Positions 34,694 to 43,749 of a stretch of DNA of 64,000 nucleotides are shown here, piece by piece. The stretch is from Hansschlegelia beijingensis (GTDB lineage: Bacteria > Pseudomonadota > Alphaproteobacteria > Rhizobiales > Methylopilaceae): positions 1-64,000 of the forward strand of contig NZ_JACIDR010000005.1 of assembly GCF_014196425.1 (NCBI RefSeq). The letters run 5' to 3'. The notes under the pieces are model-generated. The model was not told the origin of the DNA. It searched no databases and saw only the letters and a program-made list of their open reading frames with translations. Position numbers and translations under genes: made by a program. Numbering within the stretch: position 1 is the stretch's first letter; every line of letters begins with the position of its first letter.

Positions 34694-35965
34694 ATGAATC
34701 GGTCTACAGCGTTTCGCGACGTGCCTTTCATGGGCGTCATATGGGTCGTGGACGAGGCGATGAAGCTCGGCTTCCGCAATCTCGACCCGGACTGGTGTAA
34801 CCTCGGCCAGGGCATGCCTGAGATCGGACCGCTGAAGGGCGCGCCGGACCGGCTGAACGCGATCAACGTTGCGGTCGGGGATCTCGCCTATGGTCCCGTG
34901 GGAGGGATCGATGCGCTCCGGGAGCGGGTCGCCGACCACTACAACCGGCTCTTCCGTCAGGGCAAGGCGAGCCAGTACACGAAGGCGAACGTCGGCATCG
35001 CAGCCGGCGGCCGGCTGATGCTGAGCCGCTTCGTGGCGGCGCTCGGCGAACACCGGCTGGGCCACGTCGTCCCGGACTACACCGCCTACGAAGACCTTCT
35101 CGACTACCACCGTCATCGGATCACCCCGGTCGCGATCGAGACGAAGCCGGACACCAACTTCCATATACCGGCCGATCGCTTCGATGCGATCGTCCGGGAC
35201 GAGAAGCTGAACTCGTTCCTCATCTCGAACCCCTGTAATCCCACGGGGAACCTGATCGAGGGGGACGAACTGGCGAAGTATGTCCAGGTCGCTCGGGAGC
35301 GTGATTGCTGGCTCTGCCTTGACGAGTTCTATTCCCACTTCATCGTGGATGAGGATGGGAATCCGGGCGCTGGTCCAGTCTCGGGGGCGGCGTATGTCGA
35401 CGACGTCAATCGCGATCCGGTGGTCATCATCGACGGCCTGACCAAGAACTACCGCTATCCCGGTCTGCGCGTCGGGTGGATCGTCGGGCCGACCGATGTC
35501 ATCGAGCAGGTGACGAGGACCGCGAGCGCCATCGACGGGGGGCCGCCTGTCCCGATGCAGCGCGCCGCTTACGACCTGCTCGAGCCGAGAAGGGCTGACC
35601 AGGAGACGAACGCGGTCCGCGCCGCTTTCGCCGACAAGCGACGCCTGATGGTCAACGAGCTGACCAAGATGGGCGTCAACGTTCAGAACAGCGGGCGCGG
35701 CACCTTCTATCTGTGGGCGGACCTCAAGGATCTTCCGCCTCCCCTATCGAACTCTGACGAGTTTTTCAGGAAGGCGCTCACGCGCAAGGTCATGACCGTC
35801 CCGGGGCGCTTCTTCGATGTGAATCCGGGCCGGGTTCGTGCCGCCGAGATGATCGGCGAGACGTGGACTCGATTCTCGTTCGGGCCGCCGATCGACAACG
35901 TTCGTCTTGGTCTCGACCGCCTCCGGTCGATCTGCGACCAGGCTCAATTGGCCAAAGCCAGCTGA
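34694..35965 (+). CDS. PLP-dependent aminotransferase, class I/II
   Basis: 423 residues, fold type I. Visible: NLGQGMPEIGP at the N-terminus, YGPVGGIDALRERVADHYNR, NPCNPTGN, LDEFYSHF (Asp-x-x-Tyr pair for PLP) and the Schiff-base Lys in IDGLTKNYRYPGLRVGWIVG, with the C-terminal carboxylate-binding Arg in ETWTRFSFGPP. Transfers an amino group between an amino acid and a 2-oxo acid. With the thiol dioxygenase it could transaminate cysteine sulfinate, and with oxaloacetate as acceptor it would feed the aspartase (inference). 25 bp after the ligase. Confidence 0.87.
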   Translation: MNRSTAFRDVPFMGVIWVVDEAMKLGFRNLDPDWCNLGQGMPEIGPLKGAPDRLNAINVAVGDLAYGPVGGIDALRERVADHYNRLFRQGKASQYTKANVGIAAGGRLMLSRFVAALGEHRLGHVVPDYTAYEDLLDYHRHRITPVAIETKPDTNFHIPADRFDAIVRDEKLNSFLISNPCNPTGNLIEGDELAKYVQVARERDCWLCLDEFYSHFIVDEDGNPGAGPVSGAAYVDDVNRDPVVIIDGLTKNYRYPGLRVGWIVGPTDVIEQVTRTASAIDGGPPVPMQRAAYDLLEPRRADQETNAVRAAFADKRRLMVNELTKMGVNVQNSGRGTFYLWADLKDLPPPLSNSDEFFRKALTRKVMTVPGRFFDVNPGRVRAAEMIGETWTRFSFGPPIDNVRLGLDRLRSICDQAQLAKAS

Positions 35966-36518
35966 GTCACAGACAGGGCGTCGAGGCGTAAGCGGCGTCG
36001 CAGCCATCGCGTCGCGACAGGCAAGGGAAGCGCCGTCGCCGAAGAGGTCGGCGGCCTTTTCGCCGCGACCGTGGGGTCAAGCAGCAGGGCGCGCTGAGCG
36101 CGGTCATCGCTCTGCCGATTTCGATCCTGAGCGCCCCCGGCCGGCTCGTTGACGATCGTTGAGGATCTGCTGCGCGAGCGCGGGGCTCAGCGGGGGCGGC
36201 AGCGTCGGTCCCGCCCACGGCGGATCATCCGTGCCGCGGGCATCTCCAGGCGGCGGCGCCGGTCCTTTGCATCAGTTCCGAGCGCACCCTGACGGCGCCC
36301 GTCCCGTTCGCGACTCGCGGCGAACGGCGGGCAAGAACGTCATCCTCGACGGGACGACGTTCCGACCCGCTGATATCGCCGCGCACATGAGGCTATTCCG
36401 CGCCGCTCGCGAGGAATTCAGGAACGCCCGCGGTTAGTTGGAGGCAGAGCGGTTGTCCGGCTCGGGCTAAATCAGCGATACAGAGCCAGCGCCGCAGGAG
36501 GCTCGGCGCTTCCCAAGG
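35966..36518. other. 553-bp gap before mrp operon, with a possible small ORF
   Basis: The only frame with coding-like character is 36159-36437 (+), whose last part reads GKNVILDGTTFRPADIAAHM and ends REEFRNARG with G/C-rich third positions, while its N-terminal part is low-complexity. No family recognised and no good ribosome site. AGGAGG at 36496-36501 lies too far from the mrpA start. Confidence 0.3.
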
Positions 36519-39461
36519 ATGCTGATGTCTTACGCTTTTTCACTGGTGGTCTTGCTCGCGCTCCCGTTCGCCGGGAGTTGCGTGGCCGCGCTGCTGCGTG
36601 AAAACGCCCGCAACGCCGAGGCCTGGCTCGCCGGCGCCGTCGCGCTCGCGGGCCTCATCCTGGTCGCCTCCTGCTATCCCCAGATCGTCGACGGCGGGGT
36701 GATCCGCTACACCGCCGAGTGGGCGCCGGAGCTCGGGCTCCGGTTCAGCATCCGGATGGACGGCTTCGCCTGGCTGATGGCGACGCTCGTCACGGGCATC
36801 GGCTTCCTGGTCGTGCTCTACGCCCGCTACTACCTGTCGCCCGCCGATCCGGTTCCGCGATTCTTCTCCTTCCTGCTCGCCTTCATGGGCGCGATGCTCG
36901 GCGTCGTGCTGTCGGGGAACCTGATCCAGCTCGTCTTCTTCTGGGAGCTGACGAGCCTCTTTTCGTTCCTGCTGATCGGCTACTGGTACCAGACGGCGCC
37001 GGCCCGCGACGGCGCGCGCATGGCCCTCACCATCACCGCGACCGGCGGGCTCTGCCTGTTCGCGGGCGTGCTCATCATCGGCCACATCGTCGGGAGCTAC
37101 GAGCTCGACCGGGTGCTGGCCTCCGGGGCGCTGATCCGCGCGCACCCGCTCTACGTGCCGGCGCTGGCGCTCGTGCTGCTCGGCGCGCTGACCAAGAGCG
37201 CGCAGTTCCCGTTCCATTTCTGGCTGCCGAGCGCGATGGCGGCGCCGACGCCAGTCTCGGCCTACCTGCACTCCGCGACCATGGTGAAGGCGGGCGTTTT
37301 CCTGCTGATCCGGCTGTGGCCGGCGCTCGGCGGAACCCAGGAATGGCTCTGGCTGGTCGGCGGCGCGGGCCTCGTGACCTTCATCTTCGGCGCCTTCTGC
37401 GCCTGCTTCCAGCAGGACCTAAAGGGTCTGCTCGCCTACTCCACCATCAGCCATCTCGGCCTGATCACGCTGCTCACCGGACTCGACTCCCCGCTCGGTC
37501 AGGTCGCCGCGATCTTCCACCTGATGAACCACGCGACCTTCAAGGCGTCGCTGTTCATGGCGGCGGGGATCATCGATCACGAGGCCGGCACCCGCGATAT
37601 CCGGCGACTGAGCGGGCTCTGGCGGTTCATGCCGGTCACCGCGACGCTCGCCATGGTGGCGGCCGCGGCGATGGCGGGCGTGCCGCTGCTGAACGGGTTC
37701 CTCTCCAAGGAGATGTTCTTCGCGGAGACGATCGAGATCCACGACAACTCGCTGATCGACCAGGCGCTGCCCTACATCGTGACGCTCGCCAGCATGTTCA
37801 CGGTGGCCTACTCGATCCGCTTCATCCGCGACGTGTTCTTCGGCCCGCCGCCGCAGGACCTGCCACGCACCCCGCACGAGCCGCCCTTCCTGATGCGGCT
37901 GCCGGCGGGTCTTCTGGTGCTCGCCTGCCTGGTCGTCGGGGTCGCGCCGACGATGACCGTGGGGCCGGCGCTCAACGCCGCCGTCCGCGCCGCGCTCGAT
38001 GCGCCGCCGCCGCCCTACAGCCTCGCGGTCTGGCACGGCTTCACCTTCGAGTTCTTCATGAGTTTCGTGGCGCTCGCGGGCGGGGCGGCGATCTATGTCC
38101 TGCTCCGGCCCTATCTCCTTCGCGGCCTCGACGGGCCGCCCCTGTTGCGGGAGCTGAGCGGGCGCCGGATGTTCGACCGCGTGCTCGTCGCGATATCCTG
38201 GCGTCTCGCGCGCTGGCTCGAGGGCGTGTTCGGCACGCGCAGGCTTCAGCCGCAGCTGCAATGGCTGACGATCGTGGCCGTGACCGCGGCCGTCTCGGCC
38301 CTATTCGCCGTTGGCCTGTCGGTCGGAAACGGCTCTTCGAGCGGGCCGGACCTCCCCTTCGCCCTGCTCTGGGTCGTCGGCCTCGCCTGCGCGGTCGGGG
38401 CCGCGAGCCAGGCCAAGTACCACCGCGTCACGGCGCTGATCCTGCTCGGCGGCGCGGGGCTCGTGACCTGCGTGACGTTCGTCTGGCTTTCCGCGCCCGA
38501 CCTCGCCCTCACGCAGCTGGTGGTGGAGACGGTGACCACGGTGCTGCTGCTGCTCGGCGTCCGCTGGCTGCCGAAGCGGTTCGAGCCCGCCGAGCTCAAC
38601 GGCGAGGCCGGCCGCGTGATCCGCTGGTACCGCGTCCGCGACCTGCTGATCTCGCTTGCGGTCGGGGGCGGGCTCGCCGCGCTCGCCTACGCCGCGATGA
38701 CGCGGCCGGCGCCGGACAGCATCTCCCGCTTCTTCGTTGAGAACGCCTACCTGAAGGGCGGCGGAACCAACATCGTGAACGTCATCCTGGTGGACTTCCG
38801 CGGCTTCGACACGCTGGGCGAGATCACGGTGCTGGGCGTCGTGGCGCTCACCGTGTTCGCCCTGCTGCGCCGCTTCCGCCCGGCGCCGGACAGCATCCCG
38901 GTGCCCGAGCAGCAGCGCACGCAGAACCTGTTCGACGAGAGCCTCCCCGAACGGGAAAAGGGCGCGATCGTGCGCGACGCGATGGCGGTTCCGGCCCTCA
39001 TCATGCGCCTGCTGTTCCCGGTGGTGGGGACGATGGCCGTGTTCCTGCTGCTGCGCGGGCACGATCTGCCCGGCGGCGGCTTCGTGGCGGGCATCACGAT
39101 GGCGGTCGCCTTCCTGCTGCAATACATGGCGCTCGGCACGGCGCAGGCGGAGGAGCGCCTGCGCGTGCTGCCCGTGCGCTGGATCGGCGTCGGGCTGCTG
39201 CTGGCGGCCGGGACCGGAGCGGCCTCGTGGCTGTTCGGCCGGCCGTTCCTGACCTCCTATTTCGGCTACGCCGACCTGCCGCTGATCGGAAAGGTCCCGA
39301 CGGCGAGCGCTTTCGTGTTCGACCTCGGCGTGTTCTCGCTGGTGGTCGGCGCGACCGTGCTGATGCTGATCGCGCTCGCCCACCAGTCGGTGCGCAGCCA
39401 TCGCATCGCCGCGGAGCAGGAGGCCGAGACGCCCGCAACCGCCGCCGGTGACGCCCGATGA
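36519..39461 (+). CDS. mrpA: Mrp Na+/H+ antiporter subunit A, fused with MrpB
   Basis: 980 residues, about 20 helices. Residues 1-500 are the NuoL-like core (ARYYLSPADPVPRFFSFLLA, LTKSAQFPFHFWLPSAMAAP, TPVSAYLHSATMVKAGVFLL). A long C-terminal extension with the MrpA-specific domain (DLALTQLVVETVTTVLLLLG) follows, then from about 825 the MnhB domain (RLLFPVVGTMAVFLLLRGHD, PGGGFVAGITMAVAFLLQYM). Fusion of A and B occurs in rhizobial PhaAB. It exchanges Na+ or K+ for H+ as part of a multi-subunit complex. First gene of a seamless operon. Confidence 0.92.
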   Translation: MLMSYAFSLVVLLALPFAGSCVAALLRENARNAEAWLAGAVALAGLILVASCYPQIVDGGVIRYTAEWAPELGLRFSIRMDGFAWLMATLVTGIGFLVVLYARYYLSPADPVPRFFSFLLAFMGAMLGVVLSGNLIQLVFFWELTSLFSFLLIGYWYQTAPARDGARMALTITATGGLCLFAGVLIIGHIVGSYELDRVLASGALIRAHPLYVPALALVLLGALTKSAQFPFHFWLPSAMAAPTPVSAYLHSATMVKAGVFLLIRLWPALGGTQEWLWLVGGAGLVTFIFGAFCACFQQDLKGLLAYSTISHLGLITLLTGLDSPLGQVAAIFHLMNHATFKASLFMAAGIIDHEAGTRDIRRLSGLWRFMPVTATLAMVAAAAMAGVPLLNGFLSKEMFFAETIEIHDNSLIDQALPYIVTLASMFTVAYSIRFIRDVFFGPPPQDLPRTPHEPPFLMRLPAGLLVLACLVVGVAPTMTVGPALNAAVRAALDAPPPPYSLAVWHGFTFEFFMSFVALAGGAAIYVLLRPYLLRGLDGPPLLRELSGRRMFDRVLVAISWRLARWLEGVFGTRRLQPQLQWLTIVAVTAAVSALFAVGLSVGNGSSSGPDLPFALLWVVGLACAVGAASQAKYHRVTALILLGGAGLVTCVTFVWLSAPDLALTQLVVETVTTVLLLLGVRWLPKRFEPAELNGEAGRVIRWYRVRDLLISLAVGGGLAALAYAAMTRPAPDSISRFFVENAYLKGGGTNIVNVILVDFRGFDTLGEITVLGVVALTVFALLRRFRPAPDSIPVPEQQRTQNLFDESLPEREKGAIVRDAMAVPALIMRLLFPVVGTMAVFLLLRGHDLPGGGFVAGITMAVAFLLQYMALGTAQAEERLRVLPVRWIGVGLLLAAGTGAASWLFGRPFLTSYFGYADLPLIGKVPTASAFVFDLGVFSLVVGATVLMLIALAHQSVRSHRIAAEQEAETPATAAGDAR

Positions 39462-39805
39462 CGGAGATCGTGCTCGCCATCGGCATCGGGACGTTCGCGG
39501 CGTCGGGCATGTGGCTGCTGCTGCGGCCGCGCACCTTCCAGGTGATCATCGGCCTGTCGCTGCTGTCCTACGCCGTTAACCTGTTCATCGTCGCGATGGG
39601 CCGCCTCCACACCGACATGCCGCCCGTGCTGGAGAAGGCGGGCCCGGGCGATCCGGCGCTCTACGCCGATCCGCTGCCGCAGGCGCTGGTGCTCACCGCG
39701 ATCGTCATCAGCTTCGCGACCACCGCCTTGCTGCTCGTGGTGCTGCTCGCCGCGCGCGGCCTGACCGGCACCGACCACGTCGACGGCCGCGAGACGCCGC
39801 CATGA
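39458..39805 (+). CDS. mrpC: Mrp antiporter subunit C
   Basis: 115 residues, NuoK-like, three helices (IGIGTFAASGMWLLLRPRTF, QVIIGLSLLSYAVNLFIVAM, DPLPQALVLTAIVISFATTA). Overlaps mrpA by ATGA. Normal length for the subunit. Confidence 0.92.
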   Translation: MTEIVLAIGIGTFAASGMWLLLRPRTFQVIIGLSLLSYAVNLFIVAMGRLHTDMPPVLEKAGPGDPALYADPLPQALVLTAIVISFATTALLLVVLLAARGLTGTDHVDGRETPP

Positions 39806-41427
39806 GCGCGCTCGCCGACCACCTGATCATCGCCCCGATCATCCTGCCGCTTGTGGCGGGGATCGTGACGCTGCTGCTCGGCGAGCCGCGGCGCAACGTG
39901 AAGGCCGGGATCAACGTCGCCTCGAGCTTCGCGCTGGTCGCGATCGCGGTCGCGCTGCTCGTCAAGGCGGACGCGGCGGACGGGCCCGTCGGCGTGTACC
40001 GGCTCGGCGACTGGGCGGCGCCATTCGGCATCGTTCTGGTGGCCGACCGGCTCTCCGCGATGATGCTGCTGCTGACCGCGATCCTCGGCTCGGCCGCCGT
40101 CGTGTTCTCGCTCGCGCGCTGGCACCGGGCGGGCGCGCATTTCCACTCGCTGTTCCAGTTCCTGCTGATGGGCGTGAACGGCGCGTTCCTGACCGGCGAC
40201 CTGTTCAACCTGTTCGTGTTCTTCGAGTTGCTGCTGGTCGCGTCCTACGGGCTCGCGCTGCACGGCTCGGGGGCGGCGCGGGTCAGGGCGGGCCTCCACT
40301 ACATCGTGGTCAATCTCGCGGCCTCGCTGCTGTTCCTGATCGGCGTCAGCCTGATCTACGCCGTCTCCGGCACGCTCAACATGGCGGACCTCGCCGCGCG
40401 CATCCCCGGGATCGCCGCGGGAGATCGGCCGCTTCTGGAGGCGGGAGCGGCGATCCTCGGGACCGCCTTCCTGCTCAAGGCCGGCATGTGGCCGCTCTGC
40501 TTCTGGCTGCCGACGAGCTACGCGGCGGCGACTCCGCCGGTGGCCTCCGTCTTCGCGATCCTCACCAAGGTCGGCGTCTACGTCCTGCTGCGGCTCTGGC
40601 TGCTGCTGTTCGGGGACGGCGCCGGCGCCTCGGCGCAGTTTGGCGGCGACTGGCTGCTTTATGGCGGCCTCGCCACCGTGGCGTTCGGCGCGATCGGCTC
40701 ACTCGCCTCGCAGGACATGGCGCGGCTCGCGGCGTTCTCGGTTCTGGTTTCCTCCGGCACCGCGCTCGCGGCGATCGGTCTGGGGCAGACCGGGGTGACG
40801 GGCGGGGCGCTGTTCTATCTCGCAAGCTCCACGCTCGGCGTGGGCGCGTTCTTCCTGCTGGTCGAGCTGGTGGAGCGCGGTCGCGAGCCCGGCGCGGACG
40901 TGCTCGCCGTCACCCGCGAGGCCTATGGCGAAGGGGAAGAGGAGGTCGACGAAGAGGACGAGGTCGGGCTCGCCATCCCCGCCACCATGGGCGCGCTCGG
41001 CGTGGCCTTCATCGGCTGCGCGGTGATCATCGCGGGGCTGCCGCCGCTCTCGGGCTTCGTCGCCAAGTTCGCTCTGCTGACCGCCGCGCTGAACCCTGCG
41101 GGCGCAGGCCAGAACGTTGCGCCGGGCGCGGCCTCCTGGATTCTCCTGGTGGTCCTGATCGTGTCGGGGCTCGCCGCGCTGATCGCCATGACGCGCGCGG
41201 GCATACGCGTGTTCTGGGCCGCGCCGGACCGCTCGGTGCCGCGGATCCGCGTGATCGAGATGGCGCCTGTCGCAGCGCTCCTGCTCCTGTGCGCATGGCA
41301 GACGGTTCAGGCCGGTCCCGTGATGCGCTTCATGCAGGCGACCGCCGAATCGCTCCACGCGCCGCAGAATTACGTTCGCGAGGTGCTGAAGCCCGGCGCT
41401 GCGCCGTCCGGGGGGACGGAGCCATGA
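39802..41427 (+). CDS. mrpD: Mrp antiporter subunit D
   Basis: 541 residues, NuoN/NuoM-like with about 14 helices. Proton-channel motifs DLFNLFVFFELLLVASYGLA and LKAGMWPLCFWLPTSYAAAT carry the essential Glu and Lys. A charged insert (EAYGEGEEEVDEEDEVGLAI) of about 15 acidic residues interrupts the region near residue 375 and is longer than usual. Overlaps mrpC by ATGA. Confidence 0.92.
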   Translation: MSALADHLIIAPIILPLVAGIVTLLLGEPRRNVKAGINVASSFALVAIAVALLVKADAADGPVGVYRLGDWAAPFGIVLVADRLSAMMLLLTAILGSAAVVFSLARWHRAGAHFHSLFQFLLMGVNGAFLTGDLFNLFVFFELLLVASYGLALHGSGAARVRAGLHYIVVNLAASLLFLIGVSLIYAVSGTLNMADLAARIPGIAAGDRPLLEAGAAILGTAFLLKAGMWPLCFWLPTSYAAATPPVASVFAILTKVGVYVLLRLWLLLFGDGAGASAQFGGDWLLYGGLATVAFGAIGSLASQDMARLAAFSVLVSSGTALAAIGLGQTGVTGGALFYLASSTLGVGAFFLLVELVERGREPGADVLAVTREAYGEGEEEVDEEDEVGLAIPATMGALGVAFIGCAVIIAGLPPLSGFVAKFALLTAALNPAGAGQNVAPGAASWILLVVLIVSGLAALIAMTRAGIRVFWAAPDRSVPRIRVIEMAPVAALLLLCAWQTVQAGPVMRFMQATAESLHAPQNYVREVLKPGAAPSGGTEP

Positions 41428-41915
41428 CGCGCCTCCTGCCCTACCCCTTGCTCTCGGCGGCGCTGCTGCTGCTGTGGCTCCTCGCCAACCAGACGGTGAG
41501 GCCGGGCCAGATCCTGCTCGGCGCCGCTGTCGCGCTCGTCGGCGGCTGGGCGCTGACGGCGCTGCAGCCGCCGAAGGCGCGGCTGCGCCGCCCCGCCGCA
41601 GCCCTGCGTCTCGGCGGGCGGGTGCTGGTCGACATCATCCGCTCCAACATCGCGGTCGGCCGCATCGTGCTCGGCCTGAACGGGCGGCGGGAGAGACGGT
41701 CGGGCTTCATCGACATCCCGCTCGAGCTGCGCGACCAGAAAGGGCTCGCAGCCCTCGCCTGCATCATCACCTCGACGCCCGGCACCCTGTGGGTCAATTT
41801 CGATCCGGCGCGTGGGACGCTGATGATCCACGTCCTCGACCTGATCGACGAGGAGGAGTGGGCGCGCACCATCAAGGGCCGGTACGAAACGCTGCTGCTG
41901 GAGATCTTCCAATGA
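41424..41915 (+). CDS. mrpE: Mrp antiporter subunit E
   Basis: 163 residues. Two to three N-terminal helices (LLWLLANQTVRPGQILLGAA) and a soluble domain with ACIITSTPGTLWVNFDPARG and MIHVLDLIDEEEWARTIKGR YE, typical of MnhE. ATGA overlap with mrpD. Confidence 0.92.
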   Translation: MTRLLPYPLLSAALLLLWLLANQTVRPGQILLGAAVALVGGWALTALQPPKARLRRPAAALRLGGRVLVDIIRSNIAVGRIVLGLNGRRERRSGFIDIPLELRDQKGLAALACIITSTPGTLWVNFDPARGTLMIHVLDLIDEEEWARTIKGRYETLLLEIFQ

Positions 41916-42193
41916 GCGCGGCGATCCTGTCCTGGTCGCTTTGGGCGGCGCAGATCATGCTCGCGCTCGGCATGAGTTGCGCCGTGTTCCGCATGCTGCG
42001 CGGCCCGCGCGCGCAGGACCGCGTTCTGGGGCTCGACACGCTCTACATCAACGCGATGCTGCTGCTGCTGACCGTCGGCATGGCGTCCGGCCGCACGCTT
42101 TATTTCGAGGCGGCCCTGATCATCGCGCTGCTCGGCTTCGTCGGCACGGTCGCGCTCGCCAAGTTCCTGCTCCGCGGCGAGGTGATCGAATGA
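41912..42193 (+). CDS. mrpF: Mrp antiporter subunit F
   Basis: 93 residues, three helices, with RMLRGPRAQDRVLGLDTLYI as family signature and ALIIALLGFVGTVALAKFL at the end. ATGA overlap with mrpE. Confidence 0.92.
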   Translation: MSAAILSWSLWAAQIMLALGMSCAVFRMLRGPRAQDRVLGLDTLYINAMLLLLTVGMASGRTLYFEAALIIALLGFVGTVALAKFLLRGEVIE

Positions 42194-42588
42194 GCGCCGC
42201 GGCGGAGCTGCCGGTCTGGGTCGCGATCCTCACGGCGGCGCTCGTTCTGCTGGGCGCGGCGCTCGCGCTGGTCGGCTCGATCGGGCTGCTGCGGCTGCGC
42301 GGCTTCTACGACCGCGTGCATGCCCCGACCCTCGGCGCGACGCTCGGCGCCGGCTCGATCGCGCTCGCCTCCATGATCTATTTCAGCGCGCTCGAAACGC
42401 GGCCCGTGCTGCACGAAGCGCTGATCCTCATCTTCGTCGCCGTCACCACGCCCGTGACGCTGATGATCCTGGTGCGCGCCGCCTTGTTCCGCGACCGGGC
42501 GGAGAATGACGATCCGCTCCTGCGGCCGGGCGAGGGCGTGGCCCGATTGGACGCCGATGCGCGCGATCCGAGGGAAACCCGGGGATAA
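42190..42588 (+). CDS. mrpG: Mrp antiporter subunit G
   Basis: 132 residues, three helices: GSIGLLRLRGFYDRVHAPTL, GATLGAGSIALASMIYF, LILIFVAVTTPVTLMILVRA. Hydrophilic tail of about 25 residues. ATGA overlap with mrpF. Completes the operon. Confidence 0.92.
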   Translation: MSAAAELPVWVAILTAALVLLGAALALVGSIGLLRLRGFYDRVHAPTLGATLGAGSIALASMIYFSALETRPVLHEALILIFVAVTTPVTLMILVRAALFRDRAENDDPLLRPGEGVARLDADARDPRETRG

Positions 42589-42711
42589 GCGGAGAAGCCG
42601 TCCCGCCTGCCGGGGCCGGAATCTTCGGTGATCCGCTCGTCGGAAAGCGGGTGAACGCCGGATCGTTTTAGGTGCTTCACGCGCCGGAAGCGGTCCTCGG
42701 CGCGATCGCGA

Positions 42712-43749
42712 TCATCCGCGTACGCCGTACTTCTGGATCAGCGCGCGTTCGGAGGTGAGACCGGACGCCCTGTAGATGGCGAGCTTGTAGTTCTTGATGG
42801 TTCCCTTGGCCAGCGACAGCACCTTCGAGATCGAGGACGTGGAGCCGCCCGCCAGCATCAGATTGAACACTTCGCACTCCCGCGGGTTCAGGCGCGCCAG
42901 CAGACTGGCTCGCTCGATCGCGGCGGTTCTTTCCTCCGGATCCGCTGAATACGGCGCGAGCGCGAAAAGCCGGCCCTCGGGCGCCAGCGGGAAGTATCGG
43001 TCCAGGACATCGCAGGTGAGGATGCAGTCGTCGAGGCATTCCGCGCCCTCGCCGGCCATCGCCTGAACTGCGTCCATGATCCGCGGATCGGCTTGCGCTG
43101 CGGAACGCCACGCGGCCGTCGAGTGGATCTCGACGCCATGGCGGTCCTGAACCAGCGCGGAGCCGTCGAGAAACGCCGGGGATGCGGAGTCGCCGCGCTG
43201 CACACGCTCGAACAGCCGGCCGATATGGGCGCGGTGCAGGCCGTCTACTGTGGGAAAGGCGAGGCGCGCGATCTCGAGCTCTTCGTCGGTAAACTCCCCG
43301 GTCTCACGCTCCAGGAACAGTCCAAGCGACGAGCGCCCTATCGTGGAGACGAAAAGCCCCACCTCGTCGGTGACGTTCGCGGCCGGCTTGAACGCCTGAT
43401 TGTACGGGTAGGGATCGACCGAACCCACCTCGCCCTCGAACCGGGAGAGAGCTCTGACGCCGGTTTCGAGATGAAGCCGCCAATGGGCGGCGAACGGGTC
43501 GATCGAGGCGCAGCTCGCATTGTAGTGCTCCACCACGTGGGACGGCACGCCGTGGGTGGACATCACTTCCGGCAGGGCGACGTCGGAGAAGCGGATCACC
43601 CAGCGCGCGCTGTGATCGATCAGGGCGCCCACGAGCTCCAGAAGCGCGTCGTGGAAGCGCTCGGCGCCGAGCGTGAGCGAGGTCGCGCCCACCAGGTCGA
43701 ACCAGGCGCGGCTTCCATACGCGATGGGCGGGCGAGCGGACGCCGTCAC
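42712..43749 (-). CDS. LuxR-type transcriptional regulator 2
   Basis: 345 residues from a GTG that overlaps the stop of the preceding regulator. C-terminal HTH: LNPRECEVFNLMLAGGSTSS, ISKVLSLAKGTIKNYKLAIY. The N-terminal ~270 residues resemble those of its neighbour (for instance SCASIDPFAAHWRLH against QCAVVDPFSARWSVN, and both have NVTDEVGL or NIEDEVGI) but match no sensor domain I recognise. There is no receiver Asp pocket. The pair is divergent from the dimethylamine operon and a candidate controller of it. Confidence 0.82.
   Translation of the reverse strand: MTASARPPIAYGSRAWFDLVGATSLTLGAERFHDALLELVGALIDHSARWVIRFSDVALPEVMSTHGVPSHVVEHYNASCASIDPFAAHWRLHLETGVRALSRFEGEVGSVDPYPYNQAFKPAANVTDEVGLFVSTIGRSSLGLFLERETGEFTDEELEIARLAFPTVDGLHRAHIGRLFERVQRGDSASPAFLDGSALVQDRHGVEIHSTAAWRSAAQADPRIMDAVQAMAGEGAECLDDCILTCDVLDRYFPLAPEGRLFALAPYSADPEERTAAIERASLLARLNPRECEVFNLMLAGGSTSSISKVLSLAKGTIKNYKLAIYRASGLTSERALIQKYGVRG

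Noticed and set aside
36159-36437. 92-codon frame before mrpA
   Set aside because: Only its last third looks coding; the first part is Gly/Pro/Ser low-complexity. Kept as a note in the gap entry.
37419-38261. Long antisense frames opposite mrpA, mrpD and other genes (200-500 codons)
   Set aside because: They run opposite to well-identified genes, are Arg/His/Glu-rich shadows of G/C-ending codons, and resemble no family.
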